From NCBI RefSeq assembly GCF_042767895.1, contig NC_091575.1, positions 32,857,395 to 32,876,824 on the forward strand: a stretch of DNA of 19,430 bases, given 5' to 3'. The translations under genes were made by a program, and so were the position numbers. Below are positions 17,518 to 19,430 of the stretch, one piece after another (within the stretch, counting starts at the first letter, position 1; every line of letters starts with the position of its first letter). Under the pieces are notes generated by a model. That model was given only the letters and a program-made list of their open reading frames with translations. It ran no database searches and was not told the origin of the DNA. The DNA comes from Penaeus vannamei. Its lineage: Eukaryota > Arthropoda > Malacostraca > Decapoda > Penaeidae.

Positions 17518-18385
17518 GGGAAGCTGGTTCCGGGGAAGGGAGGTGGGAGGGAAGGGAGGGAGGGAGGGGAAGGGAGGGGTGGGAGGGGAAGGGCGGGGGA
17601 AAATACAGCGGGAGGAGGAGAAGGAGGGGGGGAGCTTGGAGAGGGGGCGGGAGGGGAAGGGCGAGGAGAATACAGCAGGGGGGAGGGAGGAGAGAGAAGA
17701 AGGAATGGGGAGCTTGGGGGAAGCGGGAGGAGGAAGAAGGGGGAGGAGAAGGAGGAGGGGAGGGGGAGCTTGGGGGAAGCGGGAGGGGAGGAGGAGGGAG
17801 GGAGAAGAGAGGGAAAGGGGGAGCTTAGAGGGGAAGCGGGAGGAGAGGGGAAGAGGGAGGAGGGAGGAGAAGGAGGGGGGAAGGGGGAGGAGGAGGAAGA
17901 GAAGGAGGGGGAGGAAGGGGGAGCTTAGAGGGAAGCAGGAGGAGGAGAAGAAGGAGGAGAAGGGGAGGGAGGAGAAGGAGGGGGGAAGGAGGACTTAGAG
18001 GGAAGCGTGAGGGAGGAGAAGGAGGGGAGAAGGGAGGAGGAGAAGGAGGGGGAAAGGGGGAGGCTTACAAAGAAAGAGGGAAGCGGGGAGAGGCGAGGAG
18101 GGAGAAGGGGGAAACAGGGAGGAAGGGAAAATAAGGACGAGAAAGAGGGGAGAAGCGTGGAGGGGAAACGGTAGAAGGTAGGAGAATAGGAAGAAACAAG
18201 GGGCGAGTAGAGGAGGGAAGGTGAGACGAGGGTAAGCAGGAGGAGGAGGAAGCGAGGAGGAAGAGCAGCAGGGAGGAGGAGGAGGGAGGAGGGAGGAGGG
18301 ACGAAGGGAACTTGCTACGGAAGACTGAGAAAGGGGGAGGGCGGGGGGAGGGAGGGGAGGGAGGGGGGAGGGGTGGCGGCTTGAG
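17518..18385. repeat. Purine minisatellite with GAGCTT(A/G)GAGG landmark
   Basis: About 870 bp are dominated by GGGAGG, GGAGGAGAAGG and GGGGAAGCGGG words. A landmark GAGCTT or GACTTA followed by GGGAAGCGGGAGG recurs near 17632, 17710, 17766, 17821, 17931, 17992 and 18062. Spacing of 55-61 bp is common, with larger values that suggest missed or merged units. The right part (18100-18385) is looser. Plus-strand open frames rich in G, E and R across it are compositional. Confidence 0.88.
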
Positions 18386-18415
18386 GAGAATACACTGCTC
18401 GAAGAGGAGCAGGTA
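18386..18415. other. Short junction to the 25-bp array
   Basis: ATACACTGCTCGAAGAGGAG and a few flanking bases do not belong to either array. They mark the left boundary of the 25-bp repeat. Confidence 0.5.
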
Positions 18416-19430
18416 AAACCCTCGTGGGCGTGGCGGATAAAGCTTCCCTCGTGGGCGTGGCGGATAGAAACCCTCGTGGGCGTGGCGGATAGAAACCCTC
18501 GTGGGCGTGGCGGATAGAAACCCTCGTGGGCGTGGCGGATAGAAACCCTCGTGGGCGTGGCGGATAGAAACCCTCGTGGGCGTGGCGGATAGAAACCCTC
18601 GTGGGCGTGGCGGATAGAAACCCTCGTGGACGTGGCGGATAGAAACCCTCGTGGGCGTGACGGGTAGAAACCCTCGTGGGCGTGGCGGATAGAAACCCTC
18701 GTGGGCGTGACGGGTAGAAACCCTCGTGGGCGTGACGGGTAGAAACCCTCGTGGACGTGGCGGATAGAAACCTTCGTGGGCGTGCCGGATAGAAACCCTC
18801 GTGGGCGTGGCGGATAGAAACCCTCGTGGGCGTGGCGGATAGAAACCCTCGTGGGCGTGGCGGATAGAAACCCTCGTGGGCGTGGCGGATAGAAACCCTC
18901 GTGGGCGTGGCGGATAGAAACCCTGGTGGGCGTGGCCCGGATAGAAACCCTCGTGGACGTGGCGGATACTGAAAGCCTCGTGGGCGTGGCGGTCCGAAGC
19001 CCCTCGTGGGCGTGGCGGATAGAGCTTCCTCGTGGACGTGGCGGATAGAAACCTTCGTGGGCGTGGCGGATAGAAACCCTGGTGGGCGTGGCGGATAGAA
19101 ACCCTCGTGGGCGTGGCGGATAGAAACCCTCGTGGGCGTGGCGGATAGAAACCCTCGTGGGCGTGGCGGATAGAAACCCTCGTGGGCGTGGCGGATAGAA
19201 ACCCTGGTGGGCGTGGCGGATAGAAACCCTGGTGGGCGTGGCTGAGAGAAACCCTGGTGGGCGTGGCGGATAGAAACCCTCGTGGGCGTGGCGGATAGAA
19301 ACCCTCGTGGGCGTGGCGGATAGAAACCCTGGTGGGCGTGGCGGATAGAAACCCTCGTGGGCGTGGCGGATAGAAACCCTGGTGGGCGTGGCGGATAGAA
19401 ACCCTCGTGGGCGTGGCGGATAGAAACCCT
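18416..19430. repeat. 25-bp tandem array, about 40 copies, continuing past the window end
   Basis: The unit is AGAAACCCTCGTGGGCGTGG plus CGGAT. Most copies are identical and the spacing is exactly 25 bp from about 18446 to 18921. Variants include GTGGACGTGG, GTGACGGGTAG (near 18659, 18709 and 18734) and CCCTGGTGGG in place of CCCTCGTGGG (18921, 19077, 19202, 19227, 19252, 19327, 19377). The first copy and a patch at about 18930-19030 are irregular, with 27-bp spacing or AGCTT inserts. There are no unique spacers, so this is not CRISPR. The minus strand is open in all three frames across the array but has no ATG. Confidence 0.98.

Noticed and set aside
17427..17998. Plus-strand glycine-, glutamate- and arginine-rich frames
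   Set aside because: They are translations of the purine minisatellite. The unique start portion is short and contains a 29-bp duplication.
18416..19430. CRISPR array
   Set aside because: Units follow one another directly at 25 bp with no variable spacers, no cas genes are present, and the surrounding sequence is clearly eukaryotic.

Overview
This window is almost entirely tandemly repeated DNA from an animal genome, and I find no protein-coding gene, tRNA or rRNA in it that I can support. The mix points to a eukaryote with very high microsatellite density: long (CA)n, (TA)n, (CT)n, (GA)n and (ATT)n tracts, many CpG-bearing minisatellites, AT-rich spacers with TTTATC-like wording, and a 500-N assembly gap. 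A decapod crustacean, perhaps a penaeid shrimp, is my best guess. That is an inference from repeat style, because no gene is present to anchor it.

Layout. 1-470: five degenerate copies of a C-rich minisatellite. 471-554: short unique spacer. 555-8292: one large GC-rich minisatellite with a unit of about 77 bp, roughly 100 copies, and a poly-G run of 5 to 20 bases in nearly every unit. 8293-8947: abrupt change to T-rich, (ATT)n and pyrimidine-rich DNA. 8948-11478: four copies of a composite satellite (AT-rich core of about 265 bp, then (CT)n, then (CA)n) with a nested 67-bp tandem in the third copy. 11564-11830: a CpG-rich non-repetitive island, the best candidate in the window for a fragment of a real transcription unit. 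It carries an octamer/TATA pair and a consensus splice donor, all on the minus strand.

11831-13540: G-rich, CA-rich, pyrimidine and again G-rich blocks. 13651-13915: (TA)n and (CA)n. 13928-15409: three successive tandem arrays (20 bp, about 9-10 bp, 13 bp) that all carry an ATGAG/GTGAG word. 15410-16430: AT-rich spacer, then (GATA), (CATA), (CA), (TA), (TG), (TA) and (GA) tracts up to the gap at 16431-16930. 16931-17517: mostly unique sequence with two small tandem duplications. 17518-18385: purine minisatellite. 18416-19430: about 40 copies of a 25-bp repeat that runs off the window end.

Many long open frames exist here, the longest about 900 codons. They arise because several repeat consensus units contain no stop codon in any frame, so I do not call them genes. 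No novel multi-gene system is visible. The points most worth a second look are the dense one-strand G-quadruplex potential of the large array, the regionally sorted variants of the 25-bp array with its EGR/KLF-like cores, the 13-bp array kept in perfect register, and the minus-strand promoter and splice signals near 11.74-11.81 kb.
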